Assembly: GCA_905479135.1 (NCBI GenBank)
Contig: CAJQLJ010000097.1
Span: 1-56,290, forward strand
Reading direction: 5' to 3'
From: an uncultured Campylobacterales bacterium
GTDB lineage: Bacteria; Campylobacterota; Campylobacteria; Campylobacterales; Arcobacteraceae
DNA length: 56,290 nt
The translations under genes were made by a program, and so were the position numbers. This document shows positions 10,153 to 21,683 of this stretch, in pieces (the stretch's first letter is position 1; every line of letters starts with the position of its first letter). Below the pieces are notes generated by a model. The model made no database searches, had not been told where the DNA came from, and was given only the letters and a program-made list of their open reading frames with translations.

Positions 10153-11535
10153 TTATTTTAATTTATCAATTCTAGGATAAATGAATACAGCTTTTCTGAA
10201 TACTATAACCTTTTCTGGGTTTTCTTTTGCATAAGCTTTCAATGTTACCGTAATTGGAGTATCTTTAGTGGCATCGTTAACTAAAATTTTATTTGTTTCT
10301 AAAATTAAAACTTTTTTAGCCATTTTTCCAGGACTTAATACAAATGGCTTGAATCTTTTAATTTTGATTTCAGGATGATTTACTACTTCTAAATCAAATG
10401 TTAATTTTTCAGATTCAGTATTTTGGAAAAGTAGTAAGAAATTATTTGTAACTATATTATTTTCTTTTACTTTATATAATTGAGTGGTTTTATTTACATT
10501 TAATAGCATGTACTCTTTTTTCCCACCCATTACAATTAAAAGGGCCACAACTATAAGCAGTGCAACACCATACATAATAGTTTGTCTTCTAAAAATTTTT
10601 GTTGGGATATCTTTTTTAATTGTATTTGTACTTGACCATTGAACAAGTGATGGTTTCCCAAGTTTACCCATTACAGTCGTACATGCATCAACACATTCCA
10701 AACAATTAATACATTCAAGTTGAGTACCTTTTCTAATATCAATATGTGTAGGACATACAGTAACACATGCTTCACACGTCGTACATTCATTTGTATCAAC
10801 TGGTAAATCTTTTGCTTTGAATATTATTTTTTCTTTATCACCATTATAGATCTCTCCACCTCTATTTGTTGAATAAATAGCTTGGTAAGTATCATCATCA
10901 TATAAAACAGATTGTACCCTTGAATAAGGACAAATATAAATACAGAAATCTTCTTTTAGCCAAATTGCATCATAAATAATAAATGCAGCAATTCCTAATA
11001 CAAAACCAATCAATACCATATGTTCTGTTGGATCTTGTAAATAAGCAAAAAAATCTTCTGGAGGAACAAAATACCATAAAAAGTTTGAAGCTGCTAGAAG
11101 TGCTAGAGCTGACCATATCAAGATAGCAATTACTCTTTTCAAAGCATTTTTAGGTTTTGAATAATCGGGATCTTTTTGTTTGTTTTTTATTCTTCTTAGT
11201 CCCAATAGTTTTGTTTCAATTAAGTCTCTATAAACAACTCTAAAAATTGTTTGAGGACATGCCCAACCACACCATGCACGACCACCTAGAGAAGTAGCTG
11301 CAAATATTCCTAAGAATAAAAGCATTAATAAAAAAGGCATTAAATAAAGCTCTTGCATATCAAAAGCTGTACCTACTAAGTGAAGTTGTTTTTTGTCAAA
11401 TGATAATAAAAATATATGGTTACCACCAATTGTGATAAATGGAAGTGAAAGTGTTATAACTGTCGCAAGTACATACCCATAATATCTTTTTATTCTATAA
11501 GGAATCTTATTTAAAAACTTATTATTCTCTTTCAT
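10153..11535 (-). CDS. ccoG: Cytochrome c oxidase accessory protein CcoG (polyferredoxin)
   Basis: AWCGWACPQTIFR, CIYICPYSR, CTTCEACVTVCPT, CINCLECVDAC; multiple TM segments. Confidence 0.93.
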   Translation of the reverse strand: MKENNKFLNKIPYRIKRYYGYVLATVITLSLPFITIGGNHIFLLSFDKKQLHLVGTAFDMQELYLMPFLLMLLFLGIFAATSLGGRAWCGWACPQTIFRVVYRDLIETKLLGLRRIKNKQKDPDYSKPKNALKRVIAILIWSALALLAASNFLWYFVPPEDFFAYLQDPTEHMVLIGFVLGIAAFIIYDAIWLKEDFCIYICPYSRVQSVLYDDDTYQAIYSTNRGGEIYNGDKEKIIFKAKDLPVDTNECTTCEACVTVCPTHIDIRKGTQLECINCLECVDACTTVMGKLGKPSLVQWSSTNTIKKDIPTKIFRRQTIMYGVALLIVVALLIVMGGKKEYMLLNVNKTTQLYKVKENNIVTNNFLLLFQNTESEKLTFDLEVVNHPEIKIKRFKPFVLSPGKMAKKVLILETNKILVNDATKDTPITVTLKAYAKENPEKVIVFRKAVFIYPRIDKLK

Positions 11536-11630
11536 TAAAAACCCTTGTGTTTAATTTCACACAGTATATATAAAAATAGCTTATAATTAACATAATATTA
11601 TTATAAGCTGAAGTTATATTGATATTATGT

Positions 11631-12467
11631 TTAATTTCCTACGAGTTTTTTGTATTCATCAATTTCAATTTTTATCTTAGTTACAATATCTGCTAAATAT
11701 GCATTTTGAAAGTTTTTAATTTCAGGATAGTTTTCAATTATTTTTTCAAAATCTTTAACGATTTCATTAAAGTCATTTGAGTTAATACAGGGTATATTTA
11801 AATCACTTATTAATTCTTCATCATAGATCTTATCTTCTCTTTTAAATAGAACTGGCTTATTCCCACATTTAATAGATTCTAAAGCAGTTTGAAGTGAGGC
11901 TGTTAAAAGATATTTTGCATTCTTTATAGTTTCAACGTATTCTTCTTCATCAATGATATTATTAAAAAAATTTTTAAATATTTTTTCATTCCCTAAAAAG
12001 AAATAATGACCCATCAAAAGATCAATATTCAAAGGATTCGCTTTTTTTATATTTTCTAAGAATAAATTATTATAATCATCATCTCCGAAAAACATAAGTT
12101 TTTCAATTGATGGATTATCTATTTTTTTATAAATGGTTTCATCTACTACTATTTTAGAAATATCATTTTGAACAGAGTATAAAAGTGTACAAAATTCTTT
12201 CATATCATTTTTCATGAATTCATTCGTTTCGTCTGTATCATATATTAGAATATCTCTTTTTTCCATAATATTATAAAGATTTCTTACTACATCGATATTT
12301 ACATATTTTCTTATACCTAATAAGTCTTTTGCAAATGCACCTGCTCTAAAATCACTTGTACATAAGATTGGGTCAAATTCTTTTAATTTATTTGCGATTG
12401 CTGCACATCTTTTTGTAGCTTCAAGACCAATAGCATGGCCACTTTTTGAATATAAATAAACTTGCAT
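11631..12467 (-). CDS. Hypothetical protein, possible GT-B-fold glycosyltransferase-like
   Basis: 278 aa; NAKYLLTASLQTALESIKCGNKPVLF resembles the C-terminal donor-binding segment of GT-B enzymes; abuts mnmG. Confidence 0.5.
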   Translation of the reverse strand: MQVYLYSKSGHAIGLEATKRCAAIANKLKEFDPILCTSDFRAGAFAKDLLGIRKYVNIDVVRNLYNIMEKRDILIYDTDETNEFMKNDMKEFCTLLYSVQNDISKIVVDETIYKKIDNPSIEKLMFFGDDDYNNLFLENIKKANPLNIDLLMGHYFFLGNEKIFKNFFNNIIDEEEYVETIKNAKYLLTASLQTALESIKCGNKPVLFKREDKIYDEELISDLNIPCINSNDFNEIVKDFEKIIENYPEIKNFQNAYLADIVTKIKIEIDEYKKLVGN

Positions 12468-14351
12468 CTATCTACCTTTTTTTTCTTGTTGCTGTTTTAA
12501 ATTGATATTTAAATGTATGATATCAATAGCAGAAGGTGTAATTCCTGATATTTCACTGGCATTAAACAATGTAGGTGGTTTGAATTTTTCAAGTTTTTCA
12601 ACAACTTCATTTGATAAGCCTGCAATTCCTTTAAAATCAAAATTTTCTGGAATTTTTAATTTCAACATTTTTTTCATTTTATCTATTTGTTTTTGTTGTT
12701 TTTGAATATATCTGTAGTACTTAGCTTCTATAATTATTTGTTCTTTCAAATAATTATCAGTTTTTGCCAAACTCGGAACTAACTTATCAAATTTTTCATT
12801 ATCAACAGTATTTCTTCCTACGATATCAATTAGAAGTGATCTATCTCTAATTTTATCCTCACCAATTGATTCTAATAATTCTAGATTTTCTTTCTTTGAT
12901 GTAAACCATTCACTTGACATAAAGTTTATAGCATCGTTTAAAATTTTTCTCTTGTGTTCGACTTTTGCGATAGTATTATTATCTATAAGTCCTAAATCAT
13001 GACCATATTTTGATAATCTTAAATCAGCATTTTCTTCTCTTAATAATAATCTATACTCAGCCCGTGAAGTAAACATTCTATAAGGTTCTGTAGTACCTTT
13101 TGTAACTAAATCATCAATTAAAACTCCTATATATCCTTCATCTCTACGTAGAATAAAAGGCTCTTTACCATCAATTGCTAAGCATGCATTAATTCCTGCC
13201 ATCAAACCTTGTGATGCAGCTTCTTCGTATCCAGTAGTTGCATTGATTTGTCCTGCGTTATAAAGATTTTTAACTTTTTTAGTTTCTAAGGTATGTTTCA
13301 ATTCAGTTGGATCAACATAATCATATTCTATTGCATATCCATATCTAATAATTTTCGCATTTTCAAGTCCAGAAATTGAGTGAATCATCTCTTTTTGAAC
13401 ATCAATAGGTAGAGAAGTCGAAAGACCATTGATATAATACTCTGTACACATTGAAGTTTGTGGTTCTAAAAACAATTGGTGCCTATCTCGTTCACTAAAC
13501 CTATTTACTTTATCTTCGATACTTGGACAATATCGTGGTCCACTACCTTGAATCTGTCCTGTAAATAATGGAGCTCTATCAAAATTTGATCTAATTTTGT
13601 CATGTGTACCTATATTTGTATATGTTATATAACATGGGTATTGAGTTGGATTAAAATTTGATTTATCTGTTCTAAATGAAAATGGTGAAGGTTGAACATC
13701 TCCTCCATGAGCATCCATATCATCAAAATTTATTGACTTTCCATCAATTCTTGCAGGTGTCCCTGTTTTTAATCTTCCTACATTTAATCCTAATTCTTTT
13801 AATTGAGTTGATAAAGTAGAAGATGGTAATTCCCATGCTCGTCCTGCATCATAAGTACTTTCACCAATATGAATAAGACCTTTCATAAATGTTCCAGTTG
13901 TAATGATGACTTTTGAAGCTTCAAACTCTTCTCCAAGTTTTGTTTTTACACCATAAACTTCATTTACATCTCTAACAAGTAGTGTTGAAACTTCATCTTG
14001 ATAGACTTCTAAATTAGGAGTATTATGACAAACTTTTCTCATATATTCTCTATATTTATCCATATCAATTTGTGCTCTGCTTCCTTGAACAGCTGCACCT
14101 TTTGATGCATTTAATATTCTAAATTGGATACCAGTTGCATCTGTACAAAGACCCATCTCTCCACCTAGAGCATCTAGTTCTCTTACTAAATGTCCTTTAG
14201 CTAAACCTCCAACTGCAGGATTACAAGAAGCTGCACCTATTTGTTCAACTAACATAGTTATTAATAAAGTATTTTTCCCCATTCTAGCAGCTGCTAATGA
14301 TGCTTCAATTCCTGCATGTCCACCACCAACTACGATAATATCGTATTTCAT
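12468..14351 (-). CDS. mnmG: tRNA uridine-5-carboxymethylaminomethyl modification enzyme MnmG (GidA)
   Basis: [45 protein letters not shown]. Confidence 0.97.
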   Translation of the reverse strand: MKYDIIVVGGGHAGIEASLAAARMGKNTLLITMLVEQIGAASCNPAVGGLAKGHLVRELDALGGEMGLCTDATGIQFRILNASKGAAVQGSRAQIDMDKYREYMRKVCHNTPNLEVYQDEVSTLLVRDVNEVYGVKTKLGEEFEASKVIITTGTFMKGLIHIGESTYDAGRAWELPSSTLSTQLKELGLNVGRLKTGTPARIDGKSINFDDMDAHGGDVQPSPFSFRTDKSNFNPTQYPCYITYTNIGTHDKIRSNFDRAPLFTGQIQGSGPRYCPSIEDKVNRFSERDRHQLFLEPQTSMCTEYYINGLSTSLPIDVQKEMIHSISGLENAKIIRYGYAIEYDYVDPTELKHTLETKKVKNLYNAGQINATTGYEEAASQGLMAGINACLAIDGKEPFILRRDEGYIGVLIDDLVTKGTTEPYRMFTSRAEYRLLLREENADLRLSKYGHDLGLIDNNTIAKVEHKRKILNDAINFMSSEWFTSKKENLELLESIGEDKIRDRSLLIDIVGRNTVDNEKFDKLVPSLAKTDNYLKEQIIIEAKYYRYIQKQQKQIDKMKKMLKLKIPENFDFKGIAGLSNEVVEKLEKFKPPTLFNASEISGITPSAIDIIHLNINLKQQQEKKGR

Positions 14352-14534
14352 TTTTTTCCTTTTAAAACACTTACTTCAAATTTTTTAATCAAGTAATTCT
14401 TTTTTATAGTTTATTTATATTTTTAGTATTTATTATTATTTGAATTTTCAAAAACTGATTATAGACTAATGTTAAAATTAGCTTCTTAACATAATTTAGA
14501 TATTATACCTAAATTATATCAAAAGGTTTTTTAA

Positions 14535-15149
14535 GTGTTTACAGGTCTGATTAGAGAAATGGCAAAAGTTGTAAGTTTAAATAGCAGTTTATTAACAGTA
14601 AAGGCAAAATATAACCCTAAAATTGGTGATTCAATTGCAATTAATGGAGCTTGTTTAACTGCTGTAAAAGTTACAAAAGATACATTTACAGTAGAAATTT
14701 CTCCAGAATCTCAAAGTATTTTAGCGATTGAAAACTATAAAAATGAAGTACATATAGAGCCTGCTATGATGGTTGGTGATAGATTTGAAGGCCATGTAGT
14801 TCAAGGTCATGTAGACTGTTTAGGAACAATATATAAAATTAAAAATAATGGTAATTCAACAGATTTTTTTATCTCTTTACCATGTGAATACACGAAATTT
14901 ATAATACCAAAAGGATCAATTACTGTTGATGGTGTTTCTTTAACTGTAAACGAAGTTTTAAAAGATTCTTTCAGGCTTACAATTATTCCTTATACAATTA
15001 AAAATTCTTTATTTAAAAATTATACTGTAGGTACAAAAGTTAATTTAGAAACTGATATGTTTGCACGATATGTTTATAATATGTTTAAAAGTAGTAATGA
15101 TTCGAAAATGTCATGGGACGATGTAGATAAAATTATGGCAAATTATTAG
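14535..15149 (+). CDS. ribE: Riboflavin synthase alpha subunit
   Basis: MFTGLIREM, GDSIAINGACLTAV, GHVVQGHVD; GTG start. Confidence 0.94.
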   Translation: MFTGLIREMAKVVSLNSSLLTVKAKYNPKIGDSIAINGACLTAVKVTKDTFTVEISPESQSILAIENYKNEVHIEPAMMVGDRFEGHVVQGHVDCLGTIYKIKNNGNSTDFFISLPCEYTKFIIPKGSITVDGVSLTVNEVLKDSFRLTIIPYTIKNSLFKNYTVGTKVNLETDMFARYVYNMFKSSNDSKMSWDDVDKIMANY

Positions 15150-15156
15150 TAACTTT

Positions 15157-15948
15157 TTATTTCTCAATAAGAGTTTCTTTTTTGTCATATGAATAGTGTC
15201 TATATGTATAAAAGTACTTTTTCTTTAATACTTTTGCATAAGGTTTTACTATTGCAGTTTGCATATCTGGACGTTTACTTTCTTCTGAAATTCTACCAAC
15301 TTTTAGTCCTTCAAAAAAAATATTATCCATTCCTGAAGTTATAACTTCATCACCTATTTTTATTTCAGCCCAGATAGGAATAAACTGTATAGTTAAATTC
15401 TTTCCATCTTTTGATGATGTAACTATACCTGGTACTTTATCTTCACCAATAAAAACTGCATAAGAACATTCTTTATTTCCATTTAATAAGGCTACTGATT
15501 TACCATTTTCTTTCACAACAATACCTGCTGCATATTCTTCTGTTATAAGACCTAAAATAGAGTCATCTTCTTTTTCTTGATCCAACCATACTTTTGTAAA
15601 GTCATCAAAGTTTATGTATGATAATACTTTCGCTAGATTAATATTTGGTTTATTTTGATTAGTATCATTTGTACTTATAAATTCTTTCATCATGTCTAGT
15701 TGTTTTTGGGTTGCAGTATAAAGAATTTTATACTCTTTTAACTCATCATTTTCAATTCGCAGTTTTTCTATACTACTTGCTTGATTAAAGTATTTTTCTA
15801 CAGTTGTAGATATTCCAATTACTTTATTTATATATGATAATTTTAAATCGTTAAAAAAGGTAAAGTTTTTAACAATTAGCTTATCTGCATCAAAAAGATA
15901 TAATAAGCTAACTATCAAAAAAAGAATAATAAATAAGAATTTACGCAT
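15157..15948 (-). CDS. mreC: Rod shape-determining protein MreC
   Basis: N-terminal TM segment plus coiled coil; IKIGDEVITSGMDNIFFEGLKVGRI; adjacent to mreB. Confidence 0.88.
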   Translation of the reverse strand: MRKFLFIILFLIVSLLYLFDADKLIVKNFTFFNDLKLSYINKVIGISTTVEKYFNQASSIEKLRIENDELKEYKILYTATQKQLDMMKEFISTNDTNQNKPNINLAKVLSYINFDDFTKVWLDQEKEDDSILGLITEEYAAGIVVKENGKSVALLNGNKECSYAVFIGEDKVPGIVTSSKDGKNLTIQFIPIWAEIKIGDEVITSGMDNIFFEGLKVGRISEESKRPDMQTAIVKPYAKVLKKKYFYTYRHYSYDKKETLIEK

Positions 15949-16972
15949 TAGTAATTAATTTAAGTAAAGCATCCTCATCTAATACGGCACTAGTTCCATA
16001 AGCAACTGCTAATAATGGATCTTCAGCCACTTTAACTGGAAGTTTAATAATGTCTTCTAAGTAAGTGTCTATACCTCTAATTAAAGCACCACCACCTGTT
16101 AATATAACACCATTATCAACAACATCGCCAGCTAAATCAGGTGGCATTTCTTCTAATACTGAACGTACAGCAGAAACTATTTCTTTAAGAGGTTCTTTAA
16201 TTGCAGATCTAACACCTTCACTACCTAACTCAATAGTTGAAAGTAGACCAGAATTATCTCTACCTTTAACTTTGATTTTTAGTTCAGTGTCAAGTTTAAT
16301 TGCAGTTCCAATTTCAATCTTTATATTTTCAGCAGTTCTTTCACCAATATATAAATTGAAGTTTTGTCTTACATGTTCAATAATTGATTTATCAAACTTA
16401 TCACCAGCAACTTTTATTGACTTTGAGATTACAAGTCCTCCAAGTGAAGTTACACCTATTTCAGTTGTTCCTCCACCAATATCAACAACTACATAACCTG
16501 AAGGATCTGATACAGGAATTCCAGCACCAATTGCAGCTGCCATAGGTTCTTCTACCAAGAATACTTCTCTTGCTCCTGCACTTATTGCAGATTCTTCAAC
16601 AGCTTTTCTTTCAACTTGTGTAATTCCATATGGAATACATATTATAATCCTTGGACGAATAAAAGATTTTCTTGAATGTGCTTTTTCAATGAAATATCTA
16701 ATCATTCTTTCAGTCATTTCAAAATCAGCAATAACTCCATCTTGCATAGGACGTACTGCTTGAATATTAAAAGGAGTTTTTCCTATCATTTGTTTAGCTT
16801 CTTGTCCCACTGCTAATATTTTATCTCTACCATACTTATCATTTTGAACAGCAACAACAGATGGTTCATTTATAATGATTCCCTTTCCTTTTACTGAAAC
16901 AATAGTATTGGCAGTTCCCAAGTCAATAGCCATATCACTTGAGAATAGTCCAATTAATTTATCTAAAAACAT
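15941..16972 (-). CDS. mreB: Rod shape-determining protein MreB
   Basis: MAIDLGTANTIVSVKGKGIIINEPSVVA; VVDIGGGTTEIGV; LTGGGALIRG. Confidence 0.97.
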   Translation of the reverse strand: MFLDKLIGLFSSDMAIDLGTANTIVSVKGKGIIINEPSVVAVQNDKYGRDKILAVGQEAKQMIGKTPFNIQAVRPMQDGVIADFEMTERMIRYFIEKAHSRKSFIRPRIIICIPYGITQVERKAVEESAISAGAREVFLVEEPMAAAIGAGIPVSDPSGYVVVDIGGGTTEIGVTSLGGLVISKSIKVAGDKFDKSIIEHVRQNFNLYIGERTAENIKIEIGTAIKLDTELKIKVKGRDNSGLLSTIELGSEGVRSAIKEPLKEIVSAVRSVLEEMPPDLAGDVVDNGVILTGGGALIRGIDTYLEDIIKLPVKVAEDPLLAVAYGTSAVLDEDALLKLITNA

Positions 16973-16983
16973 GTTTATCCTTT

Positions 16984-18204
16984 TTATGCAACTTTTGGTT
17001 CTTCTAGCTTTAAAACCACATCTTTTGTTATAGTTATAGTCTTGTTTTTATAATCTGGTAAATCAAACATGATATTAAGCATAATATCTTCTATAATAGA
17101 TCTTAATCCTCGAGCACCTGTTCTTCTTTCAATTGCAAGTTTTGCAAGTTCTTTTAAGGCAGCTTTTTCAAATTTAAGTGTTACATCATCCATTTCGAAA
17201 AGTTTAATATATTGTTTAATTAAGGCATTTTTAGGTTCAGTTAAAATGTGAACCATATCATCTTCCGTAATTTCATTTAATGTCGCAAGCATATGAAGAC
17301 GTCCTATTAATTCAGGAATTAATCCATATTTAACTAAGTCGTCTGTCTCTACTTTTGAAATTACTTCTTTATCATCTTTTTTACTTTTTGCTTCATGATT
17401 AAAACCTAAAACATTAGCACCTTCTTTTTTCTTTATGATATCTTCTAAACCATCAAAAGCTCCACCACATATAAATAATATGTTTGTAGTATCAACTTGA
17501 AGTGCATCTTGTCCAGGGTGTTTTCTTCCACCTTTAGCAGGAACATTTACAGTAGCACCTTCAACGATTTTAAGTAAAGCTTGTTGAACACCTTCTCCTG
17601 AGACATCTCTAGTAATGGATCTATTTTCACTCATCCTTGCTACTTTATCAACTTCATCAATAAAAATTATACCTCTTTGTGCCTTTTCAATATCTCCGCC
17701 TGCTGCTTGAACTAATCTTGTTACAACATTTTCAACATCATCACCAACATATCCCGCTTCTGTTAAAGATGTTGCATCCGCAATTGCTAAGGGAACATCA
17801 AGATATTTTGAAATAGTCTGAGCTAATAATGTTTTACCAGAACCTGTTGGTCCTATTAATAAAACATTTGATTTATTTAATTCAGTATCATCATTTATTT
17901 CATGATGTCTAAATATTCTTTTGTAGTGATTATACACTGCAACAGATAAGACTTTTTTAGCCGTATCTTGACCAATTACATACTCATCTAAAATCGCTTT
18001 TAATTGAGCAGGAGTTCTTAATACTATTTCTTCATTCGTACTTGTATTTTCTTGTTCGTTATTATCTTCTACAGGAAGATTACCACTCATAATATCATTT
18101 GCTGCAGTTACACAAGCTTTACAAATTGAAGCATTGTCTCCTGCAATTACTGGATTATCTTTAGAGTCACTTGCTCCACAAAAGTCACATATAATTTTGC
18201 TCAT
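16984..18204 (-). CDS. clpX: ATP-dependent Clp protease ATP-binding subunit ClpX
   Basis: CDFCG N-terminal zinc domain; [24 protein letters not shown]. Confidence 0.97.
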   Translation of the reverse strand: MSKIICDFCGASDSKDNPVIAGDNASICKACVTAANDIMSGNLPVEDNNEQENTSTNEEIVLRTPAQLKAILDEYVIGQDTAKKVLSVAVYNHYKRIFRHHEINDDTELNKSNVLLIGPTGSGKTLLAQTISKYLDVPLAIADATSLTEAGYVGDDVENVVTRLVQAAGGDIEKAQRGIIFIDEVDKVARMSENRSITRDVSGEGVQQALLKIVEGATVNVPAKGGRKHPGQDALQVDTTNILFICGGAFDGLEDIIKKKEGANVLGFNHEAKSKKDDKEVISKVETDDLVKYGLIPELIGRLHMLATLNEITEDDMVHILTEPKNALIKQYIKLFEMDDVTLKFEKAALKELAKLAIERRTGARGLRSIIEDIMLNIMFDLPDYKNKTITITKDVVLKLEEPKVA

Positions 18205-18219
18205 TTTCTACCTAATTAT

Positions 18220-19002
18220 CTATTTTCTATTGTAAGGAATACCACGTTTTGTATTTACTACAAAGCTTGCTAATTCTTTTACATGTATGTTTTCACTTTT
18301 TTGAAGTAATTCATTACCAATATCTGCTAATGGATTACTAGATTCAAATAATGCTTTATATGCATTTTTAATTGCATTAATATCTGATCTATCTTTAAAT
18401 CTTCTTCTTAATCCATTTAAATTAAGACCTCTAAGGACAGCTCGATTTCCTTCTGCTAAACAGTATGGAGGAATATCTTGAGTTACCACTGATCCACCTG
18501 CAATCATCGAATGAGTACCAATTTTACAGAACTGATGCACTGGTGTTAGTCCACCAATAACTACAAAATCATCAATTTCAACATGTCCTGCTAAAGTAGC
18601 ACAGTTTGCAAATATGCAATTATTTCCAATTATTACATCATGTGCAACATGAGTGTAACCCATAAATAAATTATTGTCACCGATTTTAGTTATTGAGCCA
18701 CCACCAATTGTTCCTGGATTAAATAGTGTATATTCTCTAATTTTATTATTGTCTCCAATAATTAGTTCAACATCTTCACCATTAAACTTAAGATCTTGAG
18801 GTATAGTTCCAATTGCTGCATGAGAAAAAATATGATTATTCTTTCCTATTGTAGTTTTTCCTTCAATAACAGTATGAGAATCTACAACAGTTCCATCACC
18901 AATTGATACATTACTTCCAATAATAGTAAAAGCACCTATAGAAATATTATCACCTAATTTTGCACCTTCTTCAATTATTGCAGTTTTATGGATATTATTC
19001 AT
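18220..19002 (-). CDS. lpxA: UDP-N-acetylglucosamine acyltransferase LpxA
   Basis: Hexapeptide repeats; GYTHVAHDVIIGN; NLNGLRRRF. Confidence 0.95.
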   Translation of the reverse strand: MNNIHKTAIIEEGAKLGDNISIGAFTIIGSNVSIGDGTVVDSHTVIEGKTTIGKNNHIFSHAAIGTIPQDLKFNGEDVELIIGDNNKIREYTLFNPGTIGGGSITKIGDNNLFMGYTHVAHDVIIGNNCIFANCATLAGHVEIDDFVVIGGLTPVHQFCKIGTHSMIAGGSVVTQDIPPYCLAEGNRAVLRGLNLNGLRRRFKDRSDINAIKNAYKALFESSNPLADIGNELLQKSENIHVKELASFVVNTKRGIPYNRK

Positions 19003-19010
19003 ATAAAGAC

Positions 19011-19460
19011 CTATTTATCCACTACCATAGCTTTTAATTCAGCTTGAGCAACGATTTTATCATCAACATAGGCTTTTCCATCAAGTACAATTATGTTACC
19101 TTTTAGTTTTAAAATCTCGATTTTATAATCCAATTTATCACCTGGTTTAACAGGAGTTCTAAATTTAGCTTTATCTATACTCATAAAATATATGACTTTA
19201 TTTTTAAGCTCTTCATTCGTTAAATCATTGCTTTTTAGAGCTAGTATTCCACCTGCTTGTGCCATACCTTCTAAAATAAGTACACCTGGATAAATAGGGT
19301 GACCAGGGAAATGTCCCATGAAAGCTGGTTCACTAATTGATATATTTTTGTAACCTAAGATACTTTCACCTTTTGTCATATCAGTGATTCTATCAACTAA
19401 TAAAAAAGGGTATCTATGAGGTAGTATTTCTTGAATTTCATTTATGTCTAACATTAACAA
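19011..19460 (-). CDS. fabZ: 3-hydroxyacyl-ACP dehydratase FabZ
   Basis: [39 protein letters not shown]. Confidence 0.96.
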   Translation of the reverse strand: MLMLDINEIQEILPHRYPFLLVDRITDMTKGESILGYKNISISEPAFMGHFPGHPIYPGVLILEGMAQAGGILALKSNDLTNEELKNKVIYFMSIDKAKFRTPVKPGDKLDYKIEILKLKGNIIVLDGKAYVDDKIVAQAELKAMVVDK

Positions 19461-19503
19461 TCCTAAGTATTTTTATAGTGATATTATTTTATCTAAATGA
19501 TTA

Positions 19504-20547
19504 TTAGTTTTGAATTATACCTGCTACATTTTGGGAACTTCCGCTTTTCAAGTATTCTCTCAAGATTTGAGATTTTTCAAAAAATAATTTTTTATCCATT
19601 GTATTATAATCACTCAACAAGTTTTCAACTGTTACTTCTTCTTGAAGAAATTCTTTGTGAATCTGATTTTTACCCATTTTTTCGAAAAAAATATTTGCAA
19701 GTCCAACAAAATTAAGTTTTACAAACCTTGAACCAATAAAATAATCAATTTTTTTAGCAATATATGAAAGAGTAAAAGGTGTTCCAATTAGTGCAGCTTC
19801 TAAAGTAGCAGTTCCTGAACATATGAAAGCGTACTCTGAATCTTGAAGAGTTTTATGTGCTTGTATCGATATTGTAAAATCAGAAATATCACCATAGTTT
19901 TTTTCAATATACTTTTTATCAAATTTTGCTGGAATTATTAAAATATGTTCTTTATTTGGAATCTTTTTTGCAAGTTCTCTAAAAATTGGCATATGGTTTT
20001 TAATTTCTGTTTTTCTACTTCCTGGCATAAATGCAATTTTTTTGCTTGAAGTTAAGTTTTTTTTAAATGCTGAGATTTCATCTAAGAGAGGATGACCAAC
20101 ATAAATAATTTTTTCTTTGTTATTATATATTTCTTTTTCAAAGGGAATTATTGAGCATAATTTTGTACAATATTTTTCAAGTTTTTTTACACGTTTTGGC
20201 TTCCAAGCCCAAGCTTGTGGTAAAATATAATAGATAATATCTTTTTTAGGATAAGTTGCTTTTAATTTTTTTGCAAGTGGAAGATTAAACCCTGATGAAT
20301 CCATTAATAAAACTTTATCACAATCTTTTGCTGCAAGTACTAATTCATCTCGAAGTTTAAAGAAAAATCTCAATTTTTTTAAAGCATCAACAATACCCAT
20401 AATTGCTAGAGTAGTTAAGTCATAAAGAGGTTTTCCTAATTCTTTATCAAAAACACCTACGAATTCTATATCATCTGATAAGTGTTTTTTTAATTCTTTT
20501 AAATGAATATTTGAGGATGTTTCCATAGCACTTACTAGAAGTTTCAT
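19504..20547 (-). CDS. lpxB: Lipid-A-disaccharide synthase LpxB
   Basis: VLLMDSSGFNLPLAKKLK, ILPQAWAWKPKRVKKLEKY, MPGSRKTEI, SGTATLEAALIGTPF. Confidence 0.93.
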   Translation of the reverse strand: MKLLVSAMETSSNIHLKELKKHLSDDIEFVGVFDKELGKPLYDLTTLAIMGIVDALKKLRFFFKLRDELVLAAKDCDKVLLMDSSGFNLPLAKKLKATYPKKDIIYYILPQAWAWKPKRVKKLEKYCTKLCSIIPFEKEIYNNKEKIIYVGHPLLDEISAFKKNLTSSKKIAFMPGSRKTEIKNHMPIFRELAKKIPNKEHILIIPAKFDKKYIEKNYGDISDFTISIQAHKTLQDSEYAFICSGTATLEAALIGTPFTLSYIAKKIDYFIGSRFVKLNFVGLANIFFEKMGKNQIHKEFLQEEVTVENLLSDYNTMDKKLFFEKSQILREYLKSGSSQNVAGIIQN

Positions 20548-21617
20548 ATTATTTCTTCTCTTACATCATCATATGTTTGAGCATCTAGCTCTATTTCATA
20601 TTTTGCATCAATAACTTCATCCAAAACCATAATCGCACTTAGATTAAAAGCACTTTTTATTATTTGATTTCTTACCTTTAATTCTTCTTCAAAAATTGGA
20701 GGTGAATACATAAGTTCTTTTACATTTGAATATTTTGTATTTGCAAGATTATTAAATTTTTCTATATTTATGATTTTTAATTCATCTCTATTTAAATAAT
20801 TTATTCCATTTTTTTCATATTCTATTCTACCATTTGTTTTGTTTCTATTTATTTGTGAGTAGGGTAAAATATATGATGGTACAACTTGTTTAGCTACCTT
20901 AACTTTTGCTGAAAATAGTCTGTAGTTTAAGAATCTATGTTTTACTATTTTGTATTTTTGACCACTAGTTTCTAGCTCATTTCTTTTTTTATAAAGTTCA
21001 AGTCTTTCTTCAATTGATTCAGGTAAAATTTGATTTGAAATAGGATTAAACATTTCATCCATAATTTTATCTTGCGCTTCTCTTTGTGCGGATAAACCAA
21101 ATAAACAACCACAATAGTTTTGTCTATATAAAGAGTTTTCTTTTACTTTTTTTCCTTGAATCTCTGCACCATTTCCCGCTTTATAATCTTTATAAATAAA
21201 CTCAATACCATGGAGTTTCTCTAGATTATGACCTATGATATCTAGCTTTTCTTGAGATTTTTTAGGAGAAATTAAAAGAGTTGTGGTAAATTTATCATGA
21301 CCTAATTCTTTGGCTTTAGCAACTGTATTATCAAGTCTATCATCATAACAAACTGTACATCTATCTCCTTTTTCAGGAAGATGCTCCATTCCTTTGACTT
21401 TTTTAAGCCATTCTTCTAGATTATATGGCCCCTCTATAAGTTCAATACCTAGCTTTTGACATGAGTACTCTACATCTAAATACCTAAGCCTATATTCACT
21501 ATATGGATGTATATTAGGATCATAGAAAAATCCCACCAATGTTTCTTCTGGATAATCTTCTTGGACTCTTTCTAAAAAGTAGTGACTATCAACGGCACAG
21601 CAAATATGAACTAACAA
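20544..21617 (-). CDS. queH: Epoxyqueuosine reductase QueH
   Basis: MLVHICCAVDS; FFYDPNIHPYSEYRLR; CTVCYDDRL; CGCLFGLS. Confidence 0.9.
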   Translation of the reverse strand: MLVHICCAVDSHYFLERVQEDYPEETLVGFFYDPNIHPYSEYRLRYLDVEYSCQKLGIELIEGPYNLEEWLKKVKGMEHLPEKGDRCTVCYDDRLDNTVAKAKELGHDKFTTTLLISPKKSQEKLDIIGHNLEKLHGIEFIYKDYKAGNGAEIQGKKVKENSLYRQNYCGCLFGLSAQREAQDKIMDEMFNPISNQILPESIEERLELYKKRNELETSGQKYKIVKHRFLNYRLFSAKVKVAKQVVPSYILPYSQINRNKTNGRIEYEKNGINYLNRDELKIINIEKFNNLANTKYSNVKELMYSPPIFEEELKVRNQIIKSAFNLSAIMVLDEVIDAKYEIELDAQTYDDVREEII

Positions 21618-21683
21618 AAAATGACCTTTAATTTTATAATTTATATATATTATAGTAAAATATTTTAAAACAAAGGATTATAG

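Noticed and set aside
16065-16496. Antisense ORF within mreB (143 aa)
   Set aside because: Ser/Pro/Thr-rich shadow translation opposite the conserved mreB gene.
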